A stretch of 32,406 nt of DNA from Deltaproteobacteria bacterium (GCA_015494395.1 WGBG01000084.1:1-32406); one strand, 5' to 3'. Counted from the stretch's first letter, positions 17,093-26,723 are shown. A program made the numbers and translations. Notes: generated by a model from the sequence alone, not told the origin.

Positions 17093-17479
17093 CTACTCAG
17101 TTATAACCTCTTCAAGCGCCTCCTGAAACTCCTTATCCTCTACCACTGCTGTTTCAACCAGATCTTCCTCAGACAGGGAAAATTCCTCCAGCTCTTCTAT
17201 CTCCTCCAGGGACTCCGGTTCAATTTCATCTGAGATAAGGTCAGACACGTCTATGTTTTCAAGGTCCAGTGGAGGCGGAACATCTTCCTGCAGGGTTGCC
17301 TCAGGCTCCAAAACCTGTGGTTCAGCACCTGCATAATCCTCAGAACCGAACCAGTTAAAATCCAACGCATCTGCCACTATCAGCCCAAGCATTTCTGCCT
17401 CAGCGCTAAGATCCCTGCCACACTTATCGCATTGTTTCACATAATCAAAGGTCATGTACCCGCATTTTGGACAACGCAT
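17093..17479 (-). CDS. Small zinc-ribbon protein with acidic tail
   Basis: 128 residues. The N-terminus MRCPKCGYMTFDYVKQCDKC has two CxxC pairs (residues 3-6 and 17-20), a zinc ribbon. The remaining 100 residues are strongly acidic (repeated Glu/Asp, e.g. SLEEIEELEEFSLSEEDL) and probably disordered, with one Pro-rich spot (VPPPLD). Function is unknown; similar proteins are annotated as zinc-ribbon or zinc-finger/thioredoxin-like and may bind a partner or nucleic acid. The ATG follows AAGGAG at good spacing. It is monocistronic as far as I can see; MITE B1 begins 44 bp upstream of the start. Confidence 0.8.
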   Translation of the reverse strand: MRCPKCGYMTFDYVKQCDKCGRDLSAEAEMLGLIVADALDFNWFGSEDYAGAEPQVLEPEATLQEDVPPPLDLENIDVSDLISDEIEPESLEEIEELEEFSLSEEDLVETAVVEDKEFQEALEEVITE

Positions 17480-17522
17480 TGTTTTTCTCCTTGGTAGCTG
17501 TTTTTTTTAATATCAAATACTT

Positions 17523-17750
17523 GTATCTATTCGGTGTGGTAAATGGTCTTTTTTTGGAGTGACTTTGAAGAATTTCGTAGTTTTTCTTGGCGAAGCGCAG
17601 CCATAAAAATCGCTTCTGTTTGAGAGAGGGACGAGCGAATTTCGCGATTTTGGCGAAGCGAGCCTTAGAAAAACAAGAAATTGTTCACCGGAACGGAAAA
17701 ACAAGACCATTTACCAACCTTCATTAACATAATTACGCTGAACAGTTACT
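17523..17750 (-). mobile_element. Family B MITE, copy B1 (228 bp)
   Basis: Ends are GTATCTATTCGG and the inverse-like CGCTGAACAGTTAC plus one base, flanked by an exact 7 bp duplication AATACTT (17516-17522 and 17751-17757). Most of the length forms an imperfect palindrome: GGTAAATGGTCTT at one side against AAGACCATTTACC at the other, then the related GAATTTCGTAGTTTTTCTTGG and CTAAGAAAAACAAGAAATTG-type arms, and a centre of AAAATCGC-type inverted sequence. It is non-coding; a 65-codon open frame across it is palindromic element sequence. It lies between the divergent zinc-ribbon and lipoprotein genes. Confidence 0.92.
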
Positions 17751-17878
17751 AATACTTCACACTTACAAATTGAAATCAGTGGTCATCTGGTATATTCTCA
17801 CCTGCGTATATCTGTACTTTATGACAACACAATTATTGCCTTGAGGCACATCATATTGCACCTTGAAACGGACCAAAT

Positions 17879-18214
17879 ATGAAACTGACCACAATTAAAC
17901 TGGTACTCTTGATTCTTATCGGCACTTTGTGCTTCCAACTTTCATCATGTTCCACCCCACAAAAATATTTTCCTGTTGATGCCTCATTGATAAAGAAGGA
18001 TATGAGCAGGGATGAGGTAAAAAAACTGGTGGGAATACCTGATGCGGTTACAGTCAACCAGGAAGGTGACGAGGAGTGGTTTTACTATAATGACATAACC
18101 CATTTCTGGGACAAATTACCATTTATTGGAGGCGGAAGGGAAATAGAGACACTGATGATCACATTTCATGACTCAAAGGTTAAGAAATGGATTTATTATG
18201 TCAATAAACTTTAG
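17879..18214 (+). CDS. BamE/SmpA-like lipoprotein
   Basis: 111 residues. A lipoprotein signal peptide: K2 and K7, hydrophobic [12 protein letters not shown], and lipobox LSSC with C24 as the lipidated residue. The mature part carries a SmpA/OmlA (BamE)-type fold signature: [16 protein letters not shown] followed by EEWFYY, the usual GMTkdEV..lLG.P..W.Y pattern. True BamE is an outer-membrane assembly factor; many small envelope lipoproteins share this domain, so the specific role is open. The first gene of a four-gene overlapping set with pcm, a VTT protein and a LOG-like protein. The ATG has a weak ribosome binding site. Confidence 0.82.
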   Translation: MKLTTIKLVLLILIGTLCFQLSSCSTPQKYFPVDASLIKKDMSRDEVKKLVGIPDAVTVNQEGDEEWFYYNDITHFWDKLPFIGGGREIETLMITFHDSKVKKWIYYVNKL

Positions 18215-18866
18215 ACAGTCCGCTGACACATACCGGATTTCCCGGCAGCGGATGGTTGAAACCCAGCTCATCCCCAGGGGAATCCATGACAAAAAGGTGC
18301 TTGAGGCTATGAACAGGGTGCCCCGGCATCTGTTTGTGGATGAGGCGCTTAAGAATCAGGCATACAGTGACCATCCGCTTCCAATCGCTGAGGGTCAGAC
18401 CATCTCCCAGCCATACATTGTAGCCCTCATGACCCAGGCACTTGGCCTAAAGGGTCATGAGAGGGTTTTGGAGATAGGGACAGGTTCCGGTTATCAGGCA
18501 GCAGTGCTGGCAGAGATAGCCTCACGGGTTTACAGCGTTGAGCGGAAGAGTGCACTTCTGGCGCGGGCTCGGAGACTGTTTGACCAGCTTGGCTACAAAA
18601 ACATACTTTGCAAACTTGATGACGGCACCTGGGGCTGGAAGGCAGAGGCCCCCTTTGATGCAATTATCGTAACGGCTGCTGCCCCAGCCATTGCACCTCC
18701 GCTTGTTGAACAGCTTGCAGACCCTGGTGTTCTGGTCATACCGGTAGGTGATGAATTTTCTCAAACCCTTACTCGCCTGGTGAAACAGGACGGAGAGACA
18801 ACTGTACAGGAGCTTGGTGGCGTTCGTTTTGTCAAACTTATCGGAGAACATGGATGGAAAAGTTGA
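18198..18866 (+). CDS. pcm: Protein-L-isoaspartate O-methyltransferase
   Basis: Uses SAM to methylate isoaspartyl residues in aged proteins, starting their repair. 222 residues from the chosen ATG. Family motifs: [12 protein letters not shown] near the start, [31 protein letters not shown], the SAM-binding [17 protein letters not shown], and [10 protein letters not shown]. Another in-frame ATG at 18168 would add ten residues; I prefer 18198 because the shorter form fits the family N-terminus, but neither has a good ribosome binding site. It overlaps the lipoprotein gene (ending at 18214) and the next gene (starting at 18854). Confidence 0.95.
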   Translation: MSINFRQSADTYRISRQRMVETQLIPRGIHDKKVLEAMNRVPRHLFVDEALKNQAYSDHPLPIAEGQTISQPYIVALMTQALGLKGHERVLEIGTGSGYQAAVLAEIASRVYSVERKSALLARARRLFDQLGYKNILCKLDDGTWGWKAEAPFDAIIVTAAAPAIAPPLVEQLADPGVLVIPVGDEFSQTLTRLVKQDGETTVQELGGVRFVKLIGEHGWKS

Positions 18867-19495
18867 ACAGTGATGCCTCTGAAACAGGCTCAAATCCGGC
18901 GCCGAGCAGCAACCCTGTAAGACGCCTGTATGACTGGGTAATCTCCTGGGCTCAGCATCCAAACGCAGCGCTTGCCCTGTTCCTGCTTGCCTTTGCCGAG
19001 TCTTCCTTTTTTCCTGTTCCACCAGATGTTCTGCTGATTACCCTGGCAATTGCTGCGCCCCAAAAATCATTCAAATGGGCAGCCATTGCGCTATGCGGCT
19101 CTGTTGCCGGAGGTGTTGCAGGTTATCTCCTGGGACTGAATTTCATGGAAATAATTGGAGACAGGATACTGGACTTCTACCATCTTGAGTCAAAATATGG
19201 AGAGGTACAGAGGCTCTATCAGGAGTATGACGCATGGGCAGTTGCCATAGGCGGCTTTACCCCCCTGCCCTACAAACTCTTTACAATTACCGCCGGGGCA
19301 TTTCGTATCAATTTCCTTACGTTTGTTGCAGCAAGTGTTGTATCAAGGGCTGGAAGATTCTTTCTGGTAGCCGGTTTCATACGCATATTTGGCCCGCAGG
19401 TGCGTTATTTCCTTGAAAAATATTTCAACCTCTTCACAATAATATTCACTATCCTGCTTATAGGAGGATTCATAATAATTAAATGGCTGCTGTAA
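18854..19495 (+). CDS. VTT/DedA-family membrane protein (YqaA-like)
   Basis: 213 residues, an integral inner-membrane protein of the VTT (SNARE-associated/DedA) superfamily. After about 25 soluble residues come hydrophobic segments near 38-65, 72-95, 150-175 and 190-212. The signatures are [26 protein letters not shown], the re-entrant [17 protein letters not shown] and [10 protein letters not shown]. Related proteins are thought to act as lipid scramblases/flippases or transporters; the substrate is unknown here. It overlaps pcm by 13 bp and the following gene by 13 bp, so translation is probably coupled. Confidence 0.9.
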   Translation: MEKLNSDASETGSNPAPSSNPVRRLYDWVISWAQHPNAALALFLLAFAESSFFPVPPDVLLITLAIAAPQKSFKWAAIALCGSVAGGVAGYLLGLNFMEIIGDRILDFYHLESKYGEVQRLYQEYDAWAVAIGGFTPLPYKLFTITAGAFRINFLTFVAASVVSRAGRFFLVAGFIRIFGPQVRYFLEKYFNLFTIIFTILLIGGFIIIKWLL

Positions 19496-19950
19496 AAAGA
19501 CGTATTGGAATAATTGGTGCAGGGCTCTGTAATGATGCGATAAAGCAGAAGGCTGAACAGGTAGGAAGGCTTTTGGCAGAACGTGACGCCCTGCTTTACT
19601 GTGGTGGCCTTGGCGGTGTGATGGAGGCTGCTGCAAAAGGTGCATTCGAAGCTGGCGGCGTTACTGTTGGTGTGCTTCCTGGAGTCAAGGCATCGGATGC
19701 CAACCAGTATATCTCCATTCCGGTTGTAACCGGAATGAGCCACGCAAGAAATGTTATACTGGTAAGGTCATGCGAGGGAATAATCTCAATCGGCGGCTCA
19801 TACGGCACTCTTTCTGAAATTGCACTTGCGCTGAAGATGTGGAAGCCGGTTGTAGGGCTTGATACATGGCCTGGGCTTGAAGAAATCCACTATGTCACCA
19901 CGCCTCAAGAGGCTGTGGAAAAGGTGTTTGATCTGCTTCCGATCCTATAA
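19483..19950 (+). CDS. TIGR00725-type LOG-like Rossmann protein
   Basis: 155 residues. It carries the nucleotide-binding pattern of the TIGR00725 / LOG (putative lysine decarboxylase) superfamily: IGIIGAGLCND at the start, CGGLGGVMEAAAKGA in the middle, then SIGGSYGTLSEIALAL. True LOG proteins are cytokinin riboside phosphoribohydrolases with PGGxGTxxE; here the block is GGSYGTLSE, so the exact activity is unknown. A compact, single-domain cytosolic protein. Last gene of the overlapping set; its stop codon touches the intrinsic terminator of the opposing ahcY. Confidence 0.88.
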   Translation: MAAVKRRIGIIGAGLCNDAIKQKAEQVGRLLAERDALLYCGGLGGVMEAAAKGAFEAGGVTVGVLPGVKASDANQYISIPVVTGMSHARNVILVRSCEGIISIGGSYGTLSEIALALKMWKPVVGLDTWPGLEEIHYVTTPQEAVEKVFDLLPIL

Positions 19951-19986
19951 AAAAACCCGTTTCCCAAGCAAAGCCCGGAAACGGGT
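19949..19986 (-). terminator. Intrinsic terminator of the metK-ahcY operon
   Basis: Read on the minus strand: ACCCGTTTCC, a 12-base loop, GGAAACGGGT, then six or more Ts. The 10 bp stem plus T-tract is a textbook rho-independent terminator, 27 bp after the ahcY stop. The rightward gene has no T-tract on its side, so the hairpin serves the minus strand best. Confidence 0.9.
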
Positions 19987-20013
19987 GTATGAACGCAATT
20001 TTTAAATCTGGAA

Positions 20014-21300
20014 TTAATATCGGTAATAGTCAGGCTTATAAGGTCCTTCAACAGGAACGCCAATGTAGTCAGCCTGCTCCTGGGTCAGTTCTGAGAGGTG
20101 AGCGCCTATCTTCTTGAGATGCAGCCTTGCAACCATCTCATCCAGCTTCTTTGGCAGGAAATAGACCTTGTTCTCATATTTTTCGTGATTATTCCACAGT
20201 TCTATCTGTGCAAGCACCTGGTTTGTAAATGAGTTGCTCATTACAAAACTTGGGTGACCTGTTGCACATCCAAGATTTACAAGACGCCCCTCTGCAAGCA
20301 CAATAAGTTTCTTGCCATCAGGAAAGATAACGTGATCAACCTGTGGTTTGATATTTTCCCATGGAAGATCACGAATTCCGGCAATGTCAATCTCTGAATC
20401 AAAATGGCCAATGTTGCACACGATTGCCTCGTGCTTCATCTGGTCCATGTGAGCCCGTGTAATGACCTTTACATTGCCTGTGGCAGTTACGAAAATATCA
20501 CCTACTGGTGCTGCCTCCTCCATGGTCACCACACGGTATCCCTCCATTGCAGCCTGAAGTGCACAGATGGGATCTATCTCGATAACCAAGACCGTGGCCC
20601 CCATGCCGCGAAGTGCCTGGGCACAGCCCTTGCCAACATCACCGTAACCAACAACCACGGCGATTTTGCCGGCAATCATAACATCAGTTGCCCTCTTAAT
20701 ACCGTCAATAAGGGATTCGCGGCAGCCGTAAAGATTATCAAACTTGGATTTGGTAACAGAGTCGTTGACATTAAACGCAGGGGCAAGAAGTTTTCCGTCC
20801 CTTGCCATCTCGTTAAGGCGAAGCACACCAGTGGTAGTCTCTTCTGAAATCCCACGGACATCTTTCATAAGCTCCGGGTACTTCTCATGCATAACCTGGG
20901 TCAGGTCTCCGCCATCATCAAGTATCATGTTTGGATGCCAGCCATCAGGACCGTTGATTGTCTGGTCAATGCACCACCAGAACTCCTCCTCTGTCTCTCC
21001 CTTCCATGCAAAAACAGGGATTCCGGCTGCAGCCATTGCAGCGGCTGCATGATCCTGCGTAGAAAAAATATTACAGGATGACCAGCGCAGCTCTGCACCA
21101 AGCTCCACAAGGGTCTCCATGAGCATGGCAGTCTGAATTGTCATGTGAAGACAACCGGCTATACGGGCGCCATTAAGTGGCTTTTTGTCCTCGTACTCCT
21201 CCCTGAGGGCCATGAGGCCAGGCATCTCTGTCTGGGCAATCTCTATCTCCTTGCGGCCCCAGTCCGCAAGACTTATGTCTGCTACCTTGTAATCTGCCAT
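20014..21300 (-). CDS. ahcY: Adenosylhomocysteinase
   Basis: Hydrolyses S-adenosylhomocysteine to homocysteine and adenosine, using bound NAD, to relieve product inhibition of methyltransferases. 428 residues with [42 protein letters not shown], the substrate-site [14 protein letters not shown], the NAD-binding [12 protein letters not shown], and the conserved C-terminal YKPDYYRY that reaches into the neighbouring subunit. It starts with ATG after AGGAG. It follows metK by 15 bp, so SAM synthesis and SAH removal are cotranscribed. Confidence 0.97.
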   Translation of the reverse strand: MADYKVADISLADWGRKEIEIAQTEMPGLMALREEYEDKKPLNGARIAGCLHMTIQTAMLMETLVELGAELRWSSCNIFSTQDHAAAAMAAAGIPVFAWKGETEEEFWWCIDQTINGPDGWHPNMILDDGGDLTQVMHEKYPELMKDVRGISEETTTGVLRLNEMARDGKLLAPAFNVNDSVTKSKFDNLYGCRESLIDGIKRATDVMIAGKIAVVVGYGDVGKGCAQALRGMGATVLVIEIDPICALQAAMEGYRVVTMEEAAPVGDIFVTATGNVKVITRAHMDQMKHEAIVCNIGHFDSEIDIAGIRDLPWENIKPQVDHVIFPDGKKLIVLAEGRLVNLGCATGHPSFVMSNSFTNQVLAQIELWNNHEKYENKVYFLPKKLDEMVARLHLKKIGAHLSELTQEQADYIGVPVEGPYKPDYYRY

Positions 21301-21315
21301 CTTACTCTCCTGATT

Positions 21316-22482
21316 CTATAATCCTGCATCTTCTTTAAGTTCTTCTGCCTTGTCTGTGCGTTCCCATGTAAAGTCCTCATCTTCCCGACCGAAATGGCCA
21401 TAGGCTGCCGTCTTTCTGTAGATGGGACGAATGAGGTCAAGCATTGTTATTATGCCGTAAGGACGGAGATCAAAATGCCTTCTGACAAGTTCAACGATCC
21501 GTGCGTCATCAATCTTTCCGGTACCAAATGTCTCAACCGAGATGGAGGTGGGCTCTGCGACACCTATGGCATAGGAGACCTGGATCTCACAACGGTCTGC
21601 CAAGCCTGCAGCAACTATATTCTTGGCGACATAGCGACCTGCATAAGCTGCAGAACGATCAACCTTTGACGGGTCCTTTCCTGAGAAGGCACCGCCTCCA
21701 TGCCTGGCTGCCCCACCATAGGTATCCACGATAATTTTCCTTCCGGTAAGGCCGCAATCCCCAACAGGGCCGCCTATAACAAAACTTCCTGTAGGATTGA
21801 TATGGATCTTGGTATCCTTGTGCATCCATTTTTCAGGCAGTACAGGCTTGATGATGTTCTCCATCACCGCCTCTTTAAGCTTATTATACTCAATATCAGG
21901 ATCGTGCTGGGTTGAAAGCACAATGGCGTCAATTGCGACCACCCGTCCATCTTCATACCGAAGTGTCACCTGGCTTTTGGCATCGGGACGAAGCCACGGA
22001 AGCACGTTGCTTCGCCTCATCTCACTCTGACGCTGTACAAGCAGGTGGGCATAGGTGATGGGGGCAGGCATCAGGACATCTGTCTCGTTTGTGGCATAGC
22101 CAAACATCATGCCCTGGTCTCCAGCACCCTGCTCTTCCTTGGATTGACGGTCAACACCCTGGGCAATATCACCAGACTGCTTACCGATCAGAGACATGAC
22201 AGCACAGGTTGAGCCGTCAAACCCAACCCTGGAACTGGTATATCCAATATCACAGATCACTTCCCTTACAAGCTGGTCAAGATCCACCCAAGCCTCTGTG
22301 GTTATCTCACCGGACACTATTGCAGCTCCGGTCTTGATCATGGTCTCACATGCCACCCTGGCATTTTCCGGGTTTGGATCCTTTTCAAGGATTGCATCAA
22401 GAACTGCATCAGAAATCTGATCAGCCATCTTGTCTGGATGACCTTCTGAAACGGACTCTGAAGTAAAGAGATAGCTGGACAT
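21316..22482 (-). CDS. metK: S-adenosylmethionine synthetase
   Basis: Makes SAM from methionine and ATP. 388 residues with [17 protein letters not shown] at the start, [12 protein letters not shown], the P-loop-like [20 protein letters not shown], and [13 protein letters not shown]. Length is typical. The frame stays open seven codons further to a GTG at 22503, but those codons contain the AAGGAG ribosome binding site for the ATG at 22482, so the ATG is the start. It leads a two-gene operon with ahcY. Confidence 0.97.
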   Translation of the reverse strand: MSSYLFTSESVSEGHPDKMADQISDAVLDAILEKDPNPENARVACETMIKTGAAIVSGEITTEAWVDLDQLVREVICDIGYTSSRVGFDGSTCAVMSLIGKQSGDIAQGVDRQSKEEQGAGDQGMMFGYATNETDVLMPAPITYAHLLVQRQSEMRRSNVLPWLRPDAKSQVTLRYEDGRVVAIDAIVLSTQHDPDIEYNKLKEAVMENIIKPVLPEKWMHKDTKIHINPTGSFVIGGPVGDCGLTGRKIIVDTYGGAARHGGGAFSGKDPSKVDRSAAYAGRYVAKNIVAAGLADRCEIQVSYAIGVAEPTSISVETFGTGKIDDARIVELVRRHFDLRPYGIITMLDLIRPIYRKTAAYGHFGREDEDFTWERTDKAEELKEDAGL

Positions 22483-22767
22483 TTTTATGAAATTCTCCTT
22501 CACCTATAAAAAAATTAGTAAATAACTGGCAGGGGGATCAGAACGGGAAATGTAGATACAGGAACCTGAAGGTGGTAGTTCGAGGAGCGGAGACTCAGGG
22601 AAAATGCAGGAACCATGTATTTTTTGATGTAAAAAACAATTTTTTTATTTATTCCAAAATTGAAACTACCTGAAAATAGAAACCTGCTAAAGCCCATCTG
22701 AAATCGGCTGGAAAATGGTGCCAGCCAATTCAAACATTAAACTTCTGTGCTGAAAATCTGCCACAAC
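22483..22767 (-). other. Leader region of metK, no riboswitch recognised
   Basis: 285 bp upstream of metK. It includes an A/T-rich stretch (22620-22665), a GGCTGG/CCAGCC stem at 22706-22726 and a CCTGA/TCAGG pair around 22565-22600. I could not fit it to SAM-I, SAM-II, SAM/SAH or SAH riboswitch consensus on the metK strand. A 72-codon open frame here (22515-22733) looks random. Confidence 0.4.
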
Positions 22768-22991
22768 CGTAACTGTTCAGCGTACTTATATAAAGGTTGG
22801 TAAATGGTCTTGTTTTTCCATTCCGGTGAACAATTTCTTGTTTTTCTAAGGCTTGCTACGCCAAAATCGCGAAACTCGCTCGTCCCTCGCTCAGACAGAC
22901 GCGATTTTTGTGGCTCCGCTTCGCCAAGAAAAACTACGAAATTGTTCAAAGTAACTCCAAAACAAGGGCATTTACCAAACTGAATAGATGC
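22768..22991 (+). mobile_element. Family B MITE, copy B2 (224 bp)
   Basis: Opposite orientation to B1. It starts with one base plus GTAACTGTTCAGCG and ends CTGAATAGATGC. An exact 7 bp duplication CCACAAC flanks it (22761-22767 and 22992-22998). The inner arms TTGGTAAATG and CATTTACCAA and the GAACAATTTC / GAAATTGTTC pair make it a long imperfect palindrome centred on AAAATCGCG / CGCGATTTT. It lies just past the 3' end of the tRNA-Ser(GCT) gene on the minus strand. Confidence 0.92.
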
Positions 22992-23005
22992 CCACAACAT
23001 ATTAG

Positions 23006-23097
<92 letters not shown>

Positions 23098-23198
23098 GCA
23101 ATATATAATTTTATAAAATTGTCGAACAAACTCGGGCTGTTAATTTGAAAAACCAAGCTAAAACAAAAGAATTATCAATCCGGCATGGACTAAAAAAA

Positions 23199-23284
23199 TG
23201 GCGGAGGGAGTAGGATTCGAACCCACGGAGCTTTCGCTCAACGGTTTTCAAGACCGCCGCCTTAAACCACTCGGCCATCCCTCC
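23199..23284 (-). tRNA. tRNA-Ser (anticodon TGA)
   Basis: Minus-strand sequence starts GGAGGGATGGCCGAG and ends TCCCTCCGCCA: acceptor stem 7 bp, G73, encoded CCA. The anticodon loop CTTGAAA gives TGA (UCN codons). The variable arm TTGAGCGAAAGCTC and T-arm GGGTTCGAATCC are class II serine features. 86 nt including CCA. MITE A4 begins 31 bp upstream of its 5' end, so the promoter of this tRNA pair must lie in that short spacer plus the element. Confidence 0.96.
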
Positions 23285-23315
23285 GCTGAAAGATTAGCTG
23301 GCCGCCTAACCTTAG

Positions 23316-23523
23316 CCTGGATTGAGCGATTGTCGGATTTGCTGCAGATCCGCGAAAGAGGAATTTCCATAATAGTCAGCTATATGGAAATTCCTCTGAC
23401 AAAGGAGATGCAGTGAATCCGGGAATCCCGAAGGGTTTCACAAGTTGAAGAGTACGATACATGTAACTACTTTTAATATCGTATAAAATCATTTCTTCAA
23501 ACTTTTGAAACGCTCAATTCAGG
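23316..23523 (-). mobile_element. Family A MITE, copy A4 (208 bp)
   Basis: Ends CCTGGATTGAGCG and CGCTCAATTCAGG, in the orientation of A3. Its duplications, CTTAG (23311-23315) and GTTAG (23524-23528), match at four of five positions. The central hairpin is perfect here: GAGGAATTTCCATA with TATGGAAATTCCTC (14 bp). It is the most diverged copy in its AT-rich half. Its CAATCGCTCAATC end faces the tRNA-Ser genes. Confidence 0.9.
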
Positions 23524-23729
23524 GTTAGGTTATATTGCTGTATTTACCAGATTTGTCAATAACTGTGGCGTTTGAAGCAATAACTATATAGCAATGGCAC
23601 CTGAGAATTGCAACATGATTTTTTCATATTCTCTGAATTTTCTTTTTTGTCACAATCAGCATGTTGATTTCACGCACAATTCATCTGAAAACTTGCCCAT
23701 TTTCAATCTTAACATTATAAACAATAAAC
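23524..23729 (+). other. Upstream region of dgt
   Basis: 206 bp between MITE A4 and the dgt start, A/T-rich toward the gene. It must hold the dgt promoter, but I cannot name -35 and -10 boxes with confidence. No other gene or repeat seen. Confidence 0.3.
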
Positions 23730-24839
23730 ATGTACGAGAAACCGGTCAGTAACAATCCAGCAGCATATATTGCCTCTATCAGAGAAGAGATTCAGGAATG
23801 GGAACGAACCCATCTCAGAAAAGAGGCATGCCTCAGCTCAGAAACCAGGGGCCGAAAATACCCGGTTTCACCCTGCACAATACGAACGCCCTTCCAACGT
23901 GACAGAGACCGAATCGTATATTCCAAATCCTTCAGGCGCCTTAAACACAAAACCCAGGTGTTCCTCTCGCCAATGGGAGACCACTACCGGACACGCCTTA
24001 CCCACACCCTTGAGGTTGCTGAAATAGCCAGGACCATTGCACGTGCACTGCGGCTTAATGAAGACTTAACGGAGGCCGTAGCACTGGGACACGATCTTGG
24101 CCACACCCCTTTTGGCCATGCAGGTGAGACCATTCTGAATGAAATAGTTCCTGGGGGATTTTCACATTGCCGCCAGAGTCTCAGGGTGGTTGATCTGCTT
24201 GAAAATGCCGGTAAGGGGTTAAATCTTACTTGGGAAGTACGGGACGGAATCCTGAAGCACTCCAAGGGGTTCGGTGACATAATCCCAAAGAGGCCCGGAC
24301 AGAGTGCCCACACCCTTGAAGGCCGCATTGTAAGGATTGCCGATGTGATCGCATATCTCAGCCATGACCTGGATGATGCAATAAGGAGCAAGGTCATCTC
24401 TCCAGAGGAAGTTCCAGAAGAATGTACAGAGGTCCTAGGCGACACCCATGGAAGCCGTATCTCAAACATGATTAAGGATGTGATCAGCCAGAGTCTTAAA
24501 AACAATGGCCGGGATAAAATAGACCTTGATATAAGCCCCCTTATGCTTGAGACAATGATGAAGCTCCGCAAGTTTCTCTATAATAATGTTTACAGGGCAC
24601 CCCAGGTACACAAGGAGTTTGAAAAGGCAAGAAAGATACTTTACGACCTCTACATGTACTTTATTAAAGATGCCGATGCCCTTGCCAGGGAGAAATCAAG
24701 GCTGTTTGAGGAAAAGATAAAATTAAGAGAGAAGGACACGCCCTACGAACGTATGGTGTGTGACTTTATTGCAGGAATGACAGACAGGTATGCACTTAAC
24801 CTATACACCAAGATATTCATGCCCTCATCCCTTGTCTGA
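23730..24839 (+). CDS. dgt: dGTP triphosphohydrolase-like protein (HD domain)
   Basis: 369 residues of the dGTPase family, which removes triphosphate from dNTPs. The N-terminal signature [21 protein letters not shown] is typical. The HD metal site has H92 in [13 protein letters not shown] and H121-D122 in [11 protein letters not shown]; further conserved segments are [18 protein letters not shown] with the last metal Asp. At under 400 residues it fits the shorter type 2 (deoxyguanosinetriphosphate triphosphohydrolase-like) group rather than E. coli Dgt (505). dNTP specificity is not readable. No strong ribosome binding site before the ATG. It converges on the SDR gene. Confidence 0.93.
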   Translation: MYEKPVSNNPAAYIASIREEIQEWERTHLRKEACLSSETRGRKYPVSPCTIRTPFQRDRDRIVYSKSFRRLKHKTQVFLSPMGDHYRTRLTHTLEVAEIARTIARALRLNEDLTEAVALGHDLGHTPFGHAGETILNEIVPGGFSHCRQSLRVVDLLENAGKGLNLTWEVRDGILKHSKGFGDIIPKRPGQSAHTLEGRIVRIADVIAYLSHDLDDAIRSKVISPEEVPEECTEVLGDTHGSRISNMIKDVISQSLKNNGRDKIDLDISPLMLETMMKLRKFLYNNVYRAPQVHKEFEKARKILYDLYMYFIKDADALAREKSRLFEEKIKLREKDTPYERMVCDFIAGMTDRYALNLYTKIFMPSSLV

Positions 24840-24840
24840 C

Positions 24841-24880
24841 GGCATCTGCTCACAGGACACCCATATGCTGCATTGGCAGT
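24841..24880. repeat. Decayed copy of the REP-like element
   Basis: GGCATCTGCTCACAGGACAC followed by CTGCATTGGCAG matches the inverse of the element ending at 13104 (GGTATCTGCTCACAGGATAC, CTGCGTTGGCGG) with scattered changes and a deletion. It occupies the 45 bp between the convergent dgt and SDR stop codons. A small TGGCAG/CTGCCA stem runs from its end into the SDR 3' end. Confidence 0.55.
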
Positions 24881-24884
24881 ACAT

Positions 24885-25760
24885 CTATCTGCCACTTCCC
24901 CCAAACGTAGATTCACCAGGCTCAACCACCCCCTCAGGCATGGGCAAAACATCTTCTCCACCAAGACAGTAGCCGCCATCGAGCCTGATAACTGAGCCGG
25001 TCATAAACTCTGCTTCAAGTGCAAGGAATTTTACAGCATTTGCAACATCCCTCAAGGTACCGGTACGCCTTAACAATGTATGGTCAATAAGTGCAGTTTT
25101 CTCTTCATCTGTAAGTACACTCCAGCCCCTGGTGCCAGGGCCATGCCTTGTTTGAAAAAGCCCAAGCTGAAGCTCATTTACCCGCACCTTAGGTGCTGCC
25201 TCCCGTGCCCACTGCTCGGTCATTGAGGAGACAGCGCGGTTTGACAGACTGTAGCAGTCATTAAAAACCAGGGAGGCAGGCCCGCTCCTACCAACCACAC
25301 CTGCTATTGAAGAGATATTTACTACTGATGCCCCAGGCTGTTTTTTCAGATAAGGAAGTGCCCTTTTGAAAAGGTTCCACTTTGCAGTTACTGTGGTATT
25401 AAACTCAAGTTCCCACTGCTCTGGAACATATCTGCCATGAACTGCAGGCCACCCTCCCCTCTCTATATTGTTTATAAGGATGTCAATGCGACCGAACCGC
25501 TCAAACGCTGCATCAACAACCTTTTTTGCCCCGTTATTATCTGTAAGATCCACGTTTACAGCAATAAAATCCGTACGATGATGTTTCATGGCTTTATTCA
25601 TGGCAGGGAGGCTTTCAAGCCAGTCATAATAGGTAAGACAACAGCGTATTCCGTTTGATGCAAGTGTTTCAGCTATTGAAAGCCCAATGCCCTTTATGGC
25701 CCCTGTGACTATGGCTACCCTGGCCTCTTTGCTGTCAGGTGGTGTGGATGCACTGTTCAT
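24885..25760 (-). CDS. Short-chain dehydrogenase/reductase lacking the catalytic Lys
   Basis: 291 residues with an SDR Rossmann fold: TGAIKGIG cofactor loop (residues 19-26), D71 in the DLTD motif, NNIERGG in place of the usual NNAG, NISS (148-151), and C-terminal GSVIRLDGGY. The YxxxK active-site motif reads Y170-S-L-S-N174, so Lys is replaced by Asn, and the Ser-Tyr spacing is about six residues longer than normal. Oxidoreductase activity by the standard mechanism is therefore doubtful. A 30-residue Gly/Pro-rich tail follows. The nearest relatives are probably FabG- or pteridine-reductase-like SDRs. The ATG is preceded by AAGGGCAG. Confidence 0.88.
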   Translation of the reverse strand: MNSASTPPDSKEARVAIVTGAIKGIGLSIAETLASNGIRCCLTYYDWLESLPAMNKAMKHHRTDFIAVNVDLTDNNGAKKVVDAAFERFGRIDILINNIERGGWPAVHGRYVPEQWELEFNTTVTAKWNLFKRALPYLKKQPGASVVNISSIAGVVGRSGPASLVFNDCYSLSNRAVSSMTEQWAREAAPKVRVNELQLGLFQTRHGPGTRGWSVLTDEEKTALIDHTLLRRTGTLRDVANAVKFLALEAEFMTGSVIRLDGGYCLGGEDVLPMPEGVVEPGESTFGGSGR

Positions 25761-25834
25761 CTGCCCTTGTATCCTTTCAGAATTTGTTTATATTACCGTT
25801 GTTTTGAAATTAAAAATCAAAGACTAACAGATGC

Positions 25835-25883
25835 TTGATATCATCAAAATAGTTTCCCTAAATTTTGAAACGATCAATTCAGG
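25835..25883 (-). mobile_element. Remnant of a family A MITE (A5)
   Basis: TTTTGAAACGATCAATTCAGG at 25863-25883 matches the terminal end of family A (TTTTGAAACGCTCAATTCAGG in A4) with one change. The adjacent AAAATAGTTTCC resembles the next part of the element. The rest is missing or unrecognisable and no duplication is left. It ends 26 bp upstream of the Cys-cluster gene start, so it forms part of that gene's leader. Confidence 0.65.
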
Positions 25884-25909
25884 CATAAACAACATTAAAA
25901 AGAGGAACC

Positions 25910-26722
25910 ATGCAACAGGAAACTACATCCGGAAATCAGCCAATAGTGCCCATTCAACTGGAGCTTGACAGCACCTTCTGTTTTACCTGTGACAAGGAGC
26001 TTGTCTGCTTTACCCGGTGCTGCAAAAAAAATGAAATCATACTCACCCCTGCGGACATCATCAGAATGAAGCAGCACCTTAACATGCTCTCCCATGATTT
26101 CCTCAGGGAATATACCATTCCAGGCACCCTTGTTCCAACCGAGCTTCCGGTTCCTGTTATAAAACTGGTTGAGGAGAAGGATAGTTCATGTCCGTTTCTC
26201 GGGGATGACGGCTGTTCAATCTATGAACACCGCCCTGTTGCGTGCAGGTACTATCCTATCGCCTCCGGGCTTTATCATAACAAGGATATCCAGAATAACG
26301 AGACATTCTTTGCAATGATCAAGGAGCCCATCTGCCAGGGACATGACCTTGGTGATGAGATGACAATCCGGCAGTGGCGCGAGTCCCAGGGCGTGGAGCC
26401 TTATGACGAGATGAATTCACCCTGGGTGGATATTGTGCTTAAGCGCAAATCCATGGGGCCATTCCTCACAAACATAAATGAAAAAACTTTACAGATGTTT
26501 TTCATGGCATCATACGATCTTGATGCATTCAGGCGTTTTGTCCTGTTCAGCCCCTTCCTTGAGATTTATGAAGTAGAGGATGAGATTATTGACAGCATCA
26601 AGAAAGACGATGTGGCCCTGTTCAACTTTGCAATGGACTGGCTTAAGACCACCCTGTTTGGCGAGGGTCTTGTTAAAATCAGGGAACAGGTAGCACCTGC
26701 AGAGAACATTGAGGTTGACTGA
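25910..26722 (+). CDS. YkgJ-type cysteine-cluster protein
   Basis: 270 residues. The N-terminal half holds the YkgJ/CxxCxxCC cluster: CFTCDKELVCFTRCCKKNEI (C24, C27, C33, C37, C38), then CPFLGDDGCSIYEHRPVACR and a later ICQG, eight or more Cys likely to bind zinc or an iron-sulfur cluster. LTPADIIRM after the first group is a usual family feature. The C-terminal half is helical with no known domain. Function of the family is unknown. The ATG follows AGAGGAACC. The stop codon lies inside the target duplication of MITE B3. Confidence 0.9.
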   Translation: MQQETTSGNQPIVPIQLELDSTFCFTCDKELVCFTRCCKKNEIILTPADIIRMKQHLNMLSHDFLREYTIPGTLVPTELPVPVIKLVEEKDSSCPFLGDDGCSIYEHRPVACRYYPIASGLYHNKDIQNNETFFAMIKEPICQGHDLGDEMTIRQWRESQGVEPYDEMNSPWVDIVLKRKSMGPFLTNINEKTLQMFFMASYDLDAFRRFVLFSPFLEIYEVEDEIIDSIKKDDVALFNFAMDWLKTTLFGEGLVKIREQVAPAENIEVD

Positions 26723-26723
26723 T

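Noticed and set aside
17513-17710. 65-codon frame in MITE B1
   Set aside because: Palindromic repeat sequence; the matching frames in other family B copies are interrupted or different.
22578-22600. TTCGAGGAGCGGAG, resembling the core of an SAH riboswitch near metK-ahcY
   Set aside because: It is on the plus strand, opposite to metK, and the rest of the SAH riboswitch consensus is not seen around it.
22515-22733. 72-codon minus-strand open frame in the metK leader
   Set aside because: Biased toward Phe, Ser and Val by the A/T-rich leader, no domain, no ribosome binding site; most likely random.
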